Shown here: one piece after another, positions 35,461-49,600 of the stretch
How the letters are laid out: every line of letters starts with the position of its first letter
Numbering within the stretch: the first letter of the stretch is position 1
From: Loxodes magnus
Taxonomy: Eukaryota > Ciliophora > Karyorelictea > Loxodida > Loxodidae
Assembly: GCA_946699065.1 (NCBI GenBank)
Contig: CAMPDV010000707.1
Span: 1-64,000, forward strand
Length of the DNA stretch: 64,000 nucleotides
Direction of reading: 5' to 3'
Position numbers and translations under genes: made by a program
Notes under the pieces: model-generated
What the model saw: only the letters and a program-made list of their open reading frames with translations
Told to the model about the DNA's origin: nothing
The model's database searches: none

Positions 35461-37141
35461 ATATGCTGACTCTTTATACTGTTTATTTGTTATTGTAATT
35501 TACTAAAAATATCAAAGTTGTAAATAGTTGTATATAATTAAATGAAATATCTTTATTTCTTCCCTATTAAATAGTTCTATTTTTTAATCATTTTTTATTT
35601 TACTAAATATATATAAATTATCTTTGTGCACATCTAGTAAATAAGAATAGATAGGTATTTGTTTGATATTTATGAAAATAATTACCTTCTTATCAGCAAT
35701 TTTCTAAGGGGGTTTGCAATTAACTCCTATAAATCTTACAGTTTGTTTATATAAAAGTTTTACAAGCATTTAAAAGAAAATGTTGACAACAGATTTGCAA
35801 TTAAAAGTCTAAAAATAATAAAACTTAAGAAAATGAAGTTAGTAATAAATGAAATTAGATAGTAGTTCTATAATGCTAGTAACTAAAGAAATATCTAAAA
35901 CTAATAATTTCCAAATTATACTTTTGAACACTTTAGAATAACTAAAAACCCTATGTTTAAGTATAGTTAATTGATATGAGAAACTAGGAAAAATAAATCA
36001 GATAGCTTAAATAGTAGTTACTTTATAAAAGAAAGAGTAAGTAAGATTTGTATGATAGAAATAAAGTTATAAAATGCTAGAGTTTTAGAAGTAAATAGGA
36101 TATAAAATAAATTTATTAGAATATGCTAAGTAAATATAAGTTAAAATGAATAAGTATTGTAATAAAGGAGAATGTTATATCCTAAGAGTATAAATTGAAA
36201 GTGTAGAATAGTATAAAGTAAAAGAGTTTACTTACATTATTGGTATATTTGAATAATAGTATTTTTCTTAATTAGTATTCAAAATATATTACATCATATA
36301 GGGTTAAATTAGTATATACAATATTCTATTTAGTTTATTTTAACTCTAATTATAAACCCTTTAAATTAATTAAGTACTTCAAAACATTAAGTTTCCAGAT
36401 AACCTTAGACTATATATACATAAAAGCATAAGGATAAATATATGGATCAATGTTAGAAAGGATAAACATATCTTTTAAATAGATCATCTGAGTAAATCAA
36501 ATACATCATTTAGTTTATCATTAACCCATATATCAAACTATTTCTAGTCATGTACCAGTAGTTTATTAACATATCTTAGTTACGGATAAATAGAATCAAC
36601 TCTTTAAAATATTCAACAGAGAAAATTCAACTTTCTATTCTTAGAATTAGACCAGAATATACTTCATATCTATATATAAATTATTAACCAACTTAAATCT
36701 AATTTTAGTTTCTCTAAATATTAACTTTTATCTTAAACAAGCAAGATTATCAATGTAAGATGTGTTACTAAGGATAAGTTATTTTTTTATTAGTAGATCA
36801 ATTTATTTAAAAACAGCAAGCAAAAAATTCACTAGATTATATTAAAACAATATCATATCGTCTAAGATTAAATATATCAACATCATTATCATTTATATCA
36901 TTTCTTCATATCAATTTCCCTAATTACGTAGTACTTTCAATCATTTATCTGCCTACTTACTAAACTTTTCAATTTATTTATTTTACTTATTTTATCTTTT
37001 TCTTCACTTCGCTATATATACACTTTTAAAACTGATTGTGTCTAAAGCATCTTGCCTAGTCTAATTAGTGAAAACAATTTTAATTTTCATATTATAATAT
37101 TTTATTAGATTGTTGTAAATAAGTGAATTTAAAGATAAATA
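35461..37141. other. AT-rich stretch with shifting strand bias, no gene recognised
   Basis: The plus strand is purine-rich at about 35760-36200, then pyrimidine-richer toward 37050. No repeat of other parts of the window was recognised. Confidence 0.4.
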
Positions 37142-37270
37142 GTTAAGTAATAAATTAGGCTAAATATTATTATTTATGATGCTTCATTATTTATTTTATA
37201 ATTCTAACTTTTTCTTTCGCTTATATCATAATTTACCTTTATTAACTACCTTTTAAACATTTATTATAAA

Positions 37271-39443
37271 ATGGCTGAAAATACTAGAACGTCAAGTATT
37301 TAGCTCAGTGAATTTATACTCTTAAAGAAAGAAAAACAGGAAGAGTAATCTGAATAAGATATTTCAAGTCAGTAAGGCTAAGCTGTTAAAAGCGAAGTCT
37401 TGCAAGAGGAACAACTAGGGATGAAAAATAATAAGGAAGAATAAAAATAAAATATAGAGAAGTATGAGAGAAAATATTAGTAAAAATAGTCTATGTTTTG
37501 GAATAGCAAATATATCTTGGATTTGCTTACATAATTTCTAAATCTAAATGATATAGCTTAGTTACAGTAAGTAAATAGATAATTCTATAATTTTAGCTAC
37601 TTCTTTAAAAAACTGGACACTTAAATAATATAAAATGATATTTAAATTACAAAGAATAAGATAGAATGAATTTTGAGATAGATAAGTAAATCTGATGTAG
37701 AAACTGTTCTTCTATAAGGAAAATTATTGTCTTAAAATGTGTGCCTATAAATTAGGAATAATTTAGAATAATCTATAAATCTCAGAATTTAAAAACTGAA
37801 AAATTCCTCTCTAATGAAACTAAAGGAAATTGTAATAAAAAATTGATCCAATAATAATTTTGATTCCTTGCCTAATTTATAAAATATAAAATGTTTAACC
37901 AGCTTAAAAATTGAAGATACTATAATTAGAGATTAAAATTTATACTTTATGCAAGAGTTAACAAATTTAAAATCAGTATATCTCAACAAAGTTGAACAGA
38001 TATCATGTTAGTTTTTGGTTGATTACTGTTAAAGTCTAAATATAAAAGAGTTAGATATAGAGAGTGAAGTAATAAATTACCAAAAGATAAACGATTATTT
38101 AAAAATAAAGGGATAATATATTCATAACATTAATATAAACTCTAATACTAAATTAGACGAGCTTATTGATTTTTGTCCTAACTTAAAGGAAATATAAATA
38201 AGATCAACATATAAAGAGCCTGATTAATTTTTAGATAAAGTTAAAAGGTTGAAACTTTAAAGGTTTATCCTTAAAAATACTTAATTCTCAGATTAGACTT
38301 TAAGAAATTTATTTAGTTATCAGAATTAAAATCTTGAAGCAATTGAAATGTTACATAAGAATCCTTTTAATTACGAATTTTTCTAATTTATTCTGTAAAG
38401 CTCTCCTAATATAAAAAGTCTAAGTTGAACTTAAGATAAGGATAATAATTAAATTGATAACTAGCAATAGAGTTAATAATAATAAGATATAAAATTTGTA
38501 AGGTAGGAATTACTTTAATATCTAGAGAAAGCTTTTATTAGAAATGTTTAACAATAAAGTGATTGGATTTTAAGAGTTCTGCTAATTAAAGCTCCTAATA
38601 TTAAATAATTAATTTTTGATAATTTATTTACTTAAGTTAGTAATACATAATAAGTAAATAAGTAATTGGAAGAAAATATCTTAGTTTAGATATCACACTA
38701 ATTTATAAAGTTAGAATTTGTTTTATTTTGATAATGCGATTTTATTAGAGATGAAACTAACTTGCTTATAATATAAAATGCGCCTATTCTAAAAGGTTTA
38801 AGTATTTATAAAATGAATCAAGTTAGAAATGAAACGATTAAATAGCTTGGTATTTATTCATCTAAACTAGAAAGTATTAATTTAAGAGAAATGAATCATA
38901 TAACAGATGAAACTCTCTACTTCATTTTTTAAAACTGCACGAGTTTAAATGATATTTCCATTCAAAAAAGTTAACAAAATTTGAAAGGAAGTTTAGTAAC
39001 TTAAAAATTATAATCCTAAGAGATAGTTTATAATTCTCTTGGAGAGAGCAATATCAAATGTAAAATTTGAATTAAATAAATTATATTAATTAAAAATTTA
39101 AAATAATTATAATTAAAAGGGCTAAGTTTAGTAAATGAAGACATTATTTTAATAATAAAAAACTGTTCTAAGTTACAAAATTTAAGTTTATAAGATAATA
39201 AAGAAATAACGGAAACAGCATTCCCTATAAGAGACGAATCAGGAACTTAATATGCAATTTGGAGCAGCTTGAGAAAATTAAATTTAATATAATGTACTAA
39301 AGTAAATGTTTAATGAATCAATTTAATGACTCTACAGTTCACGAAAATAGAAATATAGTGTGAAAGATTGACAAGATTTAAAGAGCAAGAAATGGATTTT
39401 GATGTGAGAAGTATTGGATTTTGAACTAGAAATAAATAAATAA
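37271..39443 (+). pseudogene. F-box/LRR protein A4
   Basis: A-family gene with ATG at 37271. The F-box-like region and LRRs are largely readable. The family C-terminus DFELEIN-K precedes TAA at 39441-39443. Length (2173) is not a multiple of three, so at least one indel is present. UGA stands at 37667-37669, where A3 has UGG (KIEW), and at the NW site. The middle (about 38440-39000) is diverged from A1/A3 and close to A2, B-type LRR spacing and the A8 fragment. The promoter keeps TTTATGATGCTTCATTATTT but lacks the long divergent flank. Confidence 0.72.
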
Positions 39444-39969
39444 AAGTATTTAAAAAATTAAAATTATAAAATAATTTCATTATTTCATAAACTCTATAAA
39501 TTTCATAAAATAAATGCTAATTAATAATTCTAATTAAAATAGATTTGGTATTTAAATTAATTAAAAATAAGATTAGTATTTATATTAATTAAACTCAGTT
39601 TGAAAAAGATTTAATAAAAAAGTATAAAAGCTTATGTAAAATGAATGTAATAAAATGCTAATAGTGTAATTTAATAAGGAAAAAGTATAAAAACAATTAA
39701 TATTCTTAAATCTTAATAAATCTTAATAAATCTTTTAAATATTTAAAAAATGCTAGAGTTATTAAATAGTAAATTAGTAATTAAATAAGCTTAATATTAT
39801 GGATAAAAGTTATTGTTTATAAAATGCATTAATATAAAAATAAATATTTTAATATATATTAAATTTATTGAGAAAATATTATTTAAGTGAAACCAACATC
39901 GTTGCATATAAAAAAATTATATATCTAATTTAAAAATATAGTATATTAATAGTATGAAAAGAAAAAAAA

Positions 39970-40930
39970 ATGTTTAAATTTAAGCCAGGATTTTTCGCGG
40001 CTTCAAGAAACCAGGAGTTAGTAACGACCTATAGAAACTAGGACTTGGAAGAGGCCATTATTAAGGTCGTTGAGTTCAAGCGAGTTTCCCACTTATGAAG
40101 AGAAGCCTAGGAAATGTGAATAAATATTTTACAATCAGAAGTGTTAATTTAATCTACATAACAATAAATAAGATATTATTAGCTGATAAAAATAGTGCTG
40201 AACCTCCAGAAAGAGATAAAAAGCTGAAAAAAGATAAAAGGATACTGATGAAAAAACTTGAAATTGCAAAGAAAATAGAATCAAGACTCATGATTTAGAA
40301 AGAAACCTTAACGCATTTTGAAACATTTTACAAGGCCAAAACAGCCATTCATAGAACTAGCATTAAAAGCAGAAAGAGATGGACAAAATAAAAGAAGAAA
40401 ATCAACAAATATTGTATTATTAAATTGAACTAAGAGAACAAGAAGCGAGCCAATATAATTAAAGGAGAAAAAAATCAAGATTTAAACCTAAAAGAGAGGA
40501 GAAAAGATACTAATACTGCAACTTCAAACAAAACTGTGGAAAAGATGTTAGAAATTTTCCAACTTTAAATAAGAATACTGAAACCATTAAAAGAAGTTTG
40601 GAGAATGAAAATAAATAAAAAATCAACTAAAACTATCAAGAGAAAGAGTATATTGTAAAAAAATTGGAAAAATTTGCAAGAAAAATATTTCGAGGCGAAA
40701 AGAGAACTCAAGAATCACATATATGGCAAGGAGAAAAATTGTAGAGATTTTGAAACTTTTATATTAAACCTCAAGAGCAATCTAGAGGTTGGTTAGAAAG
40801 AAGTTGAAATACCGCGAAAAAGCCAAACATTTAATTATGTCTTGTCTAGTATATTAGTAATAGATAATATATAAGAGTTAGTAAAATCTGTTTTGGCTAT
40901 TTTAGATTTTTTATGTTCGATATTTGTTAT
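39970..40930 (+). CDS. Gag-like ORF C, copy C3, most complete
   Basis: Starts MFKFKPGFFAASRNQE at 39970, reminiscent of the ORF B start MASFKKGIFNTSSKQE. It continues through a Trp/Lys-rich helical region (DLEEAIIKVVEFKRVSHLWR), a block ALKAERDGQNK shared with C1, and a degenerate knuckle KRYQYCNFKQNCGKD (about 40503-40547) aligning with KRCxxCN of ORF B. A basic coiled coil and the conserved tail SNLEVGQKEVEIP...YVLSSILVIDNIQELV follow. Several UGA codons are read as Trp in the N-terminal part. One or two frame changes (near 40400 and 40690) are needed. No enzyme domain. Probably a second Gag-type protein of the same element as ORF B; this is inferred. Confidence 0.5.
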
Positions 40931-41390
40931 GTATCTGAATATTTTTGTATCTTTTAAGAAATTTTTATTTTCTACTTTGATTACTAATTAATATATTAAA
41001 AATATAAGTATTTAAAATACACCTTATATTAATAGCAAGTTTATGTAATCAAGCAAACTTAGAAATAGCTAACAATAATATTTTTTTTAAGAGATTCTAA
41101 AACTTTAATATGTTCTATAAATTTGTAAATTTATTAAGTTTAAGTATATATTTATTTATAGATACTAATTTATATTTTTATTTGCAACTTTTATATCTAA
41201 AACTAATGTAATTTCTTCCTTTTAACTTTTAGACATTTTATAAAGTAATATTAGCAAAAATTTGATTTGATAAGATGTAAATAGTACATTAACTATCTTT
41301 TATTAATCGTTAATTATTAATATATTTTTCCCTTTAGCTTAAAAGTAAAAATATTTGCTAGTATAATAATTTATTCTTCTATTTTCTCCT

Positions 41391-42095
41391 TATTTTGGAC
41401 ACTTGCTTCACAATTGAAGCGTACTGTTGCATAAGTGGCATCTTTTTTGGTCTATGGATTTTTCTTTCTTGTTTTTCTATTTTCATGGGTTTCTTTTGAA
41501 GTCTTCTGCAATTTTCTTCAATTTATTGGAGTCTTAAATCTAATTAAACTCAATTTTTTAATTTTGCTCTCTCATTATTCAAATATCATTCTCTAACCTG
41601 ATATTCGTTCATAAACTCCAGCTTTAGCTCTTCAGTCTTCCATATGGACTTCATCATCATCTTCATGATTTATTAGGTCTTTACTTATTTCGTATATTTC
41701 TTCCTTCTATGAGTTTAAATCCTCTTCGAATTTTTTTTTTGATAAACGTATAAATTAGCTGGTTTATCTATTAAGAGTCCATTTATTTTATTTCAATGTT
41801 ATCTAAATCAAAGGTATCATAGTCTATAATGAATAAACTTACTTCAGTTTCTTCATTTATTTTTTAATTTCTAATTTTAGTGATTACGTTGAGTGATTTC
41901 TTTTTCAGTTTTCAATGAAGTATTGATTGTATTGATAATATTCTGTTCTGAATTTCTTTTAGTATCTTCTTTGCTGGTTAATTTTTGTCTACATAAGGTT
42001 GAACTTTTTGAAGTTAAGACGTGGTAAGAGAAAATACTTCTATCTTCTCTCTTGTTTTGATGAAGTGTTAAAGAAACTTTCTTGAAGCTAGCCAT
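41391..42095 (-). pseudogene. Gag-like ORF B, copy B3
   Basis: Minus strand with a good start (MASFKKVSLTLHQNKRED, 42095) and 72 codons without even a UAR before the first UAA. Then come the FIIDYDTFDLDNIEIKQMDS block, the acidic NHEDDDEVHMED block, a coiled coil, and the knuckle KRCHLCNSTLQLWSKCPK near 41400-41455 (C-x2-C-x4-Q-x4-C; Trp is UGA at 41408-41410). Frame changes near 41880 and 41600. It is convergent with ORF C3. A run of nine A (T on plus) near 41731 is a likely indel site. Confidence 0.55.
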
Positions 42096-42900
42096 TTTAT
42101 TTTATATAATTTAAAATATTTAATAATATAAATAAGTTACTATGTATTTCAAAGCTTTAAAGAAAAATTTAAAGATAATTAGTAAAAGAATATGTGTTAA
42201 ATAAAGAAATTGGAGATAGCTTTAGAAATTAGAAATAAAGAAGTAAATGATTAAACTTAACAAGGAATAGAAAGATTATGTGCTAAGGTATGGTTAATTA
42301 TGAAGAGTGTAACTAGAGATTTAAATATTTCTTAAGGAACTTTAGAGAAATTATTATCCTATGAAAATTAAAAGAAGGAACAGTGATAGAAAGGTAGTTT
42401 ATCTCTCCTTTTTTTCATTATTATATACACTTTAGCATGAATTTTGTGGTTTACTGATGCAATAGATTTGTGATATAATATTAAAGTAGTTGCTAAAGAT
42501 TAAAAATTAAGACTTTATTTTTTAAAGTTGTTTAATATTTAATGCTAAGGAGACTATTTAAGATTAGAGGCTGCTAATTCTAAAACAATTTTGCTTTATT
42601 TAATATAGTAAAAGTGTTTAAGTTAAGACATTTATAACAAATGTAAATGGCAGTAAAGTTTTTCTTGTCATTGTGTGAATACTCTTGTTCATTTTTCTTT
42701 AACTCTATATATTCCTTTCATTAATTCCAAGGTGCAAACTCACTTCCATAAATGAAACTTATGGTTTAAATGGATAACTCAAATCAGAATCGAAACATTT
42801 AATTAACTAGATTCTTACACACCTTAATTAGAGATTATTATTATATTAATATAAAATGGTACCTAAGAAAGTCCTCTTTTGTCTCGTTTATTAAAAAAAG

Positions 42901-43740
42901 AATATTCTAACCTATCAGAATAAGTTCCTTAATAAGCTTAAAAAAATAATTTTAGGAGGCATATGCATAATCAATGTAGCAACGAATAACTAATCTACAA
43001 TACGAATTGAATTAAGAAGATAAAGGATAGAAAAAATAGAAAAATTGATTGAGAAACTAGATTTATAATTTAAATTCATAGAAGAAACACTAAAGATAAA
43101 ATTAAATCTCAATAATAATTAAATTAGAATAAATTGATAAATAATATAATGAAGTTCCTCAAATGTTTTAATCCGCATTTTCTTAATTTTAATAAAAGTA
43201 AGAATAAGAATAAATTTTATAACTCATTAATATAAGAATAAAATATTAATTTAAGTAGAAACCAGAAGGAAAAATGGATTGTAGGAGGAAGATAAGATGG
43301 CGGACTAACAAAGTCCTACATAGTCTTTTAGTTAGGGAGAGAGAAAGGTTCGCCTTTCAGCTTTATCGAACTCACATAAGCATTCAATTTCTTGCTTTTT
43401 CTATGATACCACTTATATTATACTTTCCTTTCCTCTAGAATGGCTAGAAAGGATGAGATCAGAATGAAATTATTTCGTTCTCATAGCTGAAAGCTTCCAA
43501 ACAGTATTAGTTTTCAGTATTAATTGAAATATCCACTTGCTCGAATGCTAACTAAAAGAGTCCAAAGTCAATTTCCAGGTGAACTCCATTATTTATTTAA
43601 TAAATTTAATATATTAAAAATATTTATTTTTATATTTGAAACAACTGAATAATTATAAACTTAATTTTTGAATTACTAAAGTTTTATTTAATAGATATTG
43701 TGAAAGAATAGAATTATTAAATAAATTTACTTTTAATGAA
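42901..43740. other. Interval between ORF B3 and A5, with a GC-richer patch
   Basis: At 43280-43600 a patch begins GGAGGAAGATAAGATGGCGGAC; from its ATG (43296) a plus frame reads MADQQSPTQSFSQGERKVRL and further on LECQLKESKVNFQVNS. Unique in the window. It may be a small ORF or an untranslated leader; nothing decides it. The rest is AT-rich. Confidence 0.3.
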
Positions 43741-43757
43741 TACTTAAATTATTTTTC

Positions 43758-45911
43758 TTATTCAAAGTCAAATACTTCTCAAATCAAAATCCATTATTTT
43801 ATCTTCGTGTGATACTTTCATTCTGTCACATACGAATTCTATTTTCGTAAACTGTTGAGTCATTAAATTTATCCATTAAATATTTACTTTAGAACACTAT
43901 CTTAAGTTTAATGTTCTCATGTTTTTCCAAATTGGATAGTAAGATCCAGATTCATCTCTAATAGAAAACGCTTCTTCCGTTATTTCTTTATTATTTTGCA
44001 AATTTAAAATTTTTAACTTATAACAATTTTTTATTATGTAAACTACATCTTAATTTACTAAACATAGCCCCTCTAGTTCTAATTATTTTAAATTTTGTAA
44101 TTGATTCATTTATTTTATTCACGTTTTACATGTAAACCTGCTCTTTCCATAAGAAGTATTAGTTAACTCCTATAGCTATAGTTTTTATGTTGATGTATTT
44201 TATTTTTAAATTTATTAACTTTGGCTTATGAAAATTTTCTAGAAATTAGTGCAGTTTTTAAAGATAAAGCTTAGAGTTTAATCTGTTATATGATTAATTT
44301 CTCTTAAATTAATACTCTCTAATTTAGAGGAATAAATACCTAGCTATTGAAATGTTTCATCTCTAATTTGATTCATTTTATCCAAGCCTAAACTTCTTAG
44401 ATTAGGTGAATTTTAAATAATGAATAAGAAAGTTTCATCTTTAATTGAGTCACATTATCAAAAGCAAATATGCTCTAACTAGCAAAATTAGTGAGGAATC
44501 TAAGCTAAGATAATTTCTTTCTATTGCATATTTACTTATTATATGTTACTTGCTTAGCTGTACATATTGTTAAACTATATTTATCTAATATTAGGACTTT
44601 TTTAAAGTAGAAACCTTAAAATTCAATCACTTTATTATCAAACATTATTAACAAAAAGCTTCTCAAGACTAGAAAATAATTTAAACTGTGCAAAGTTAAT
44701 ATCTGATTAGTCTTCACTCTATTACTAGTTATCAACTTAGATATGGTAATTACCTTAAATTCATCTTAGATTCTTAATATTAGGAGAGCTTTAGAGAATT
44801 AGTCAGAATAGTTTGTATTTAAATGGATTTTCATAAAACATTTAAATAGTTTCAAGATTTTCATACTTACGATCAAATAATTTAGAGTCTTATCTGAAAA
44901 TTACGTGCAAATGCTTATGCTTTGAAGGTCTAATTTTCTAATTTTCTCTAAAAGTTTATCAGGTTATTTATAAGATGATTCTAATTCAACTATCCTTAAG
45001 TTAGGGCAAAAATCAATAAGTTTATCTACTTTTTCATTAGAGTTTATATTAATGCTATGAATGTATTATCCCTTTATTTTTAGATAATCTTTCACTGTTT
45101 AGTAATTTATTGCTTCACTCTCTATATCTAACTCTTTTATATTTAAATTTAGACAGTAGTCTACCAAAAACTAACCTGTTATCTCATTAACTTATGAGAG
45201 GCATATTTATTTTAAATTTTCTAAGCATTCAATGAAATATAAATGTTAATCTCTAACTGTAGTATCATAAATTTATAAAATGGTTAAGCTTTTAAAATTT
45301 GAAAGGTTAGGCAGAGATTCAAAGTTATCATTAGGCCAGCTTTGTATTACAGCTTCTTTTAACTTCATTAGAGAGGAATTTTTCAGTTTTGAAATTCTAT
45401 GATTAATGGAATTTTCTAAATTATTCCTAATTTATACACACACATTTTAAGATAAAAAATCTCCATCTAGAACTATTTTTTCTACATCAGAATAGCTTAT
45501 TTATTTTAAAATTCATTCTATCTTAATCTTTGTAATTTAAATATCATTTTATATTATTTAAGTGTCCAATTCCTTAAATAGATAAGTAAAATTATAGAAA
45601 TATCTATTTACTTACTATAACTAAGCTATATCATTTAGATTTAGGAATTTAGTAAGCAAATCCAAGATATATTTGCTATTCCAAAACATAGACTATTTTA
45701 GCTATTATTTTCTCTCATACTTCTCTATATTTTATTTTTATTCTTCCTTATTATTTTTAATCCCTAGTTGTTCCTCTTATAAGGTTTTATTTTTAACAGT
45801 TTAGCCTTACTGAAGTGAAATATCTTATTTAGATTACTCTTCCTGTTTTTATTTCTATAAGAGTATAGGTTCGCTAGGCTTAATACTTGAAGTTCTAGTA
45901 TTTTCAGCCAT
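43758..45911 (-). pseudogene. F-box/LRR protein A5
   Basis: Minus-strand A-family member, the most divergent of the full-length copies. ATG at 45909-45911; the reading ends VFDFE then TAA (43758-43760). Total length is a multiple of three, but the LRR region shows a local four-base loss near 44868-44880 that breaks the frame, so compensating changes or decay must exist. Importantly, the family NW site is UGG here (45336-45338, QSWPNDNFES) while A1, A2, A3, A4 and A6 have UGA. It is the right inverted partner of A4 in element 37142-46046. Confidence 0.7.
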
Positions 45912-46046
45912 TTTATAATAAATGTTTAAAAGGTAGTTAATAAAGGTAAATTATGATATAAATGAAAAATATAAGAAAATTAAAAAATTGATAAATAAAT
46001 AATTAAGCATATAAATAATAATATTTAGCCTAATCTATTACTTAAC

Positions 46047-46699
46047 GTTTTAATTTTATGTATTAGCTTATTAGTAACCTTTATCATATATACTACTTAC
46101 TTTTAATTTATCTGATATTATTTAGATTAATTTTAATTATTAGATATATTTGTTTATAGATAATTAGGTATTAAAAGGACTAATATTAAGATAATAATTA
46201 TTATATTTATTTTATATCAAATATTTAAAAGTGCTTTAGTTTCTTTAGATATTTACATTTTAAATACGGATTACTATGTAATCATTAGGGTTTCTTTCTG
46301 GATGCCACTACAGATAAGGGTGGCTAAGATTTATAAAGAAGCATAATTTATTAGAGGGTTCTTGATAGAGAAAAGATTTGACTGAAATTATGATTTAATC
46401 TAAGGCTTTTGATTCTTGTTTATATCTCCTGTTCCAAATATCGACAAACAAGTTAGTAGAACAAGAAGAAGAGGAAATGGATAGAGAAGACTAGTCAATT
46501 TTTATTTTATTGCATCTATCTTAGAGATTGCTTTATCTAAACCAGATTCAAGATATTAAAAGAAAAATAATTCCAGTTTGATGAAATAAGATGTAATCAA
46601 GGTAACATTTAAAGTTATTTTTAATTAATTTGTTTAAAGCCAATTAAAGGAGACGTCACATAAATTTAATTAATTAGTTAATTTATTTATATTTACATT
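46047..46699. other. Interval before the retrotransposon, possible 5' UTR
   Basis: From about 46270 to 46620 the composition is less AT-rich (GGTTTCTTTCTGGATGCC at 46288; AAGAAGAAGAGGAAATGG at 46464). This may be the internal promoter or leader of the downstream non-LTR element. Inference only. Confidence 0.3.
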
Positions 46700-49600
46700 T
46701 ATTATTTTATCTAATTTATACTTTTTTACTTTAAAATTATTTTATAATAATCTAAAAAAATGGATGAAATAGAGAATTCACTAATTTTTAATGTGACTCT
46801 TCTTTAATTAATTTCAAATAAGCTGCAAATTCATAGGAAAAGCATAGGCAGGTGCATTAAAATATCCAAACGAAAGATTTGGAGTAACTACAAATTAAAT
46901 AAGTAAACCTAATAATGAATTTATTAAGGTAACTACTTAAAAATTGTAGTCAAAAACCGGAAAACAAATTCATACTCGTCCCATTAAAACTACTTAGGAA
47001 CTCTCTTCAACGTGGATATTAACTGTAGCGTATTATGAAAGTGAAATCAACCTATAAATAGATGAACAGATTAACCGCCTAAAATAATACCGCGAAAGAT
47101 ACGAAACGATTACCTAAGAAATCTTTCTAAAAATAAGATATTATCTTAGATAGTTAGAATTCTAAAGATATACCTTCAAATCCTAATTAAAATTCAAAAA
47201 AAGATATCTTTTTATGGTAGTCAAAAATAACATAAACTTAAGATTCATTTTTGAATAATATTAATTAGCAATTCTATTAAATTTCAAATAACGAAATTAG
47301 TCAGAAATAAAATAATATTACTAATCCTGATAATTCAAATAATCATTATTTACCTGATCTTTAGAGCAAACAACCTTAAAATTAAACTGTTGATTTATGA
47401 AATGTAATATAAAATCAAATAATTAATTAGTCTAATGAGAACTTATTTACCTTAGAAATAAAAGAACTTAAACATAATATATAAAGATTTATAGATAAGA
47501 ACCAATAATTAAATGAAATGCTAATTAATATAAAAGTAAAATATGAACGAGATATTGAAATATTGATAAGTAACTAAGAAATATCCAAAATATATTATAA
47601 AACTTATATAAATAAAATTTATTAGAAATATAAACTATTATAGAACTATTTTAGTCAATCAAATCTGATATATAGCAATATCACAAAAAATGCTATCAAA
47701 ATAACTAGTTCATAAAATTACTTAAACAAACTTCTCCACTTATTACAGTAACTAAATAGTTTAACAGATGAACTAATTAGTATAGTTCAAGAAATTTAGA
47801 TATAATAGAAAAGCTATGAGAATTAAGTCAATTCAATAGATGAAATATAATCTAATTAAGAGATTCAAATTGAAGCCAATGCTAATTAAAGCTTTACTTA
47901 AACTTAAATGATAGGAGTAAATAATTCACTATGTCAAAACTTTAATAAAATTATAAATTTTACTTAAATTGAAATAGATAATTTTCTAAATAAAACTTAG
48001 CAAGAATATCAATGGACTATATTATAATAGAACTAATATTTACTCCAACAAATTACCTAATAAAAAATAATAATCGAAATTTAACTCCAAGAGTTATATT
48101 CTTAATATTAAAAATTATAAAACTAAAATAAGTAATTTATAGATTAAGAATAGAAAGCTTAAATGGAAATTTTAACTTTTAAAATCGAATTAGATAAGTA
48201 AATATAATAAAACTATGAAATAAATATAGCTTTTCAAAATTAAATTCTATTAAAAAATAAGGAAATTCAAATGTATAAAGAATTATTTTAGAATTAAATC
48301 TAACATACAAAAGAAATTAGTAATTAATAGTAATTTTAGAAGAAGTAATTTGTAGAGGCATAAACTTAGATATTATATGGAAATATTTAAACAAAAGATA
48401 GTATTATCTAAACAGATAATATAAATAAATAATAAACAGCTTTTTTGTGTCAAAAATTTACTCAAAAAAATATAATCAAGCAAGACAAGTTAATGTAAAC
48501 TTAAAATAATTAATAGGAAGCATAAACTAATACTATTATAACATAACATAGTAACTAATACTGTCAAATAAAATTGCCAGATGAAGATTTTGTTTTACTA
48601 TTGCATTAATATCATTAACTCAACTTAAAATTCATTTAAAATACCCAAAATATGTAGACAATTGAGATAAAAATAGAAGAGTTTTAAAGACTTATTAAAA
48701 TTTGAAAAAAGATATATTTAATTATTCTACTAAAAGATGAAAAAAAATTAATAAAACTAAACAGATTCGATTGATGCTATTTATCAGAATTAAACCTTAT
48801 CTTCCAATATTAATCTTAATATTCTTAAAAGGAAACATGAAGAAGAAGATAAAACAATTCCGCCAGCAAAACGTATGAGTAAACATAATAATAAAAAAGA
48901 GTGCGATTAAATAATATGTTATTTCAATCTGACTAGTCTATAACTTTAAAAGTTTATTAAATCCGAAACTTGAAGACGTCCATAGTACGAAATGTACAAT
49001 ATATAAGGTAGATATGTCACAGTTACTTAAGATTTAGAATAAGGTACATGTGATAGTGTGAAAAGTAAAATTGATATAGATAGAAAGCTACTTAAAAAAT
49101 ATACGACGTAAGTAATATATATTTTGATACAATATTTTCATTAACATCCTGAGTATGGAAAAAGATTAGTACATATTTAGATTAACCAATAAGGATAGAA
49201 AAGCATTTGCATTTACGAAAGTGGTCTACCTGCAGGTTCGGAAAAAATTAGAAAGGACTAATAAATTTAAAAAATAAAGATGGGACATATAAATATTAAT
49301 GGAATAGCGAGCAAGTGCTTGAATATTGAAGAATTTATCAGAGATAACAGTATAGATATTTTATCAATAAACGAAACCTGATAAAAAGATTACTTTCCTC
49401 CAATATTGATAAATGGATTTAAAACATATTTTAAGAACTCAGGAAAAGGAGGAGGTGTATGCTTAATTGTAGGAGAAGAATTTAATAGTACAGAAATACA
49501 TATATAAGTTGAAAAAGAAATAAATAGATTCATAACAATTAAACTGGATAATATTTTAATCACGTCTTGTTACATGCCTGATAATGGAAAAAGTTAAGAT

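Larger units (their letters stand above)
37271..42900. repeat. Duplicated block E, right copy
   Basis: Inverted match to 15280-20220. Holds A4, C3 and B3 in the order A4 forward, C3 forward, B3 reverse. It is the more complete copy, since ORF C is full length here. Confidence 0.8.
37142..46046. mobile_element. Composite element with inverted termini and LRR genes at both ends
   Basis: The left end GTTAAGTAATAAATTAGGCT (37142) is mirrored at the right end (46046 downward: GTTAAGTAATAGATTAGGCT), then AAATATTATTATTTAT on both sides, running on into the inverted LRR genes A4 (+) and A5 (-). The long inverted repeats are thus about 2.3 kb. Between them lie Gag-like ORF C3, convergent Gag-like ORF B3, and a short GC-richer segment. 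No transposase, integrase or reverse transcriptase was recognised inside. An unambiguous target-site duplication is not visible. A8 (12592) carries the same left terminus, which suggests past mobility or shared ancestry of the unit. Confidence 0.6.

Noticed and set aside
37142-46046. LTR retrotransposon with the LRR genes as LTRs
   Set aside because: The terminal copies are inverted, not direct, and no Pol domains or primer-binding site were seen inside.
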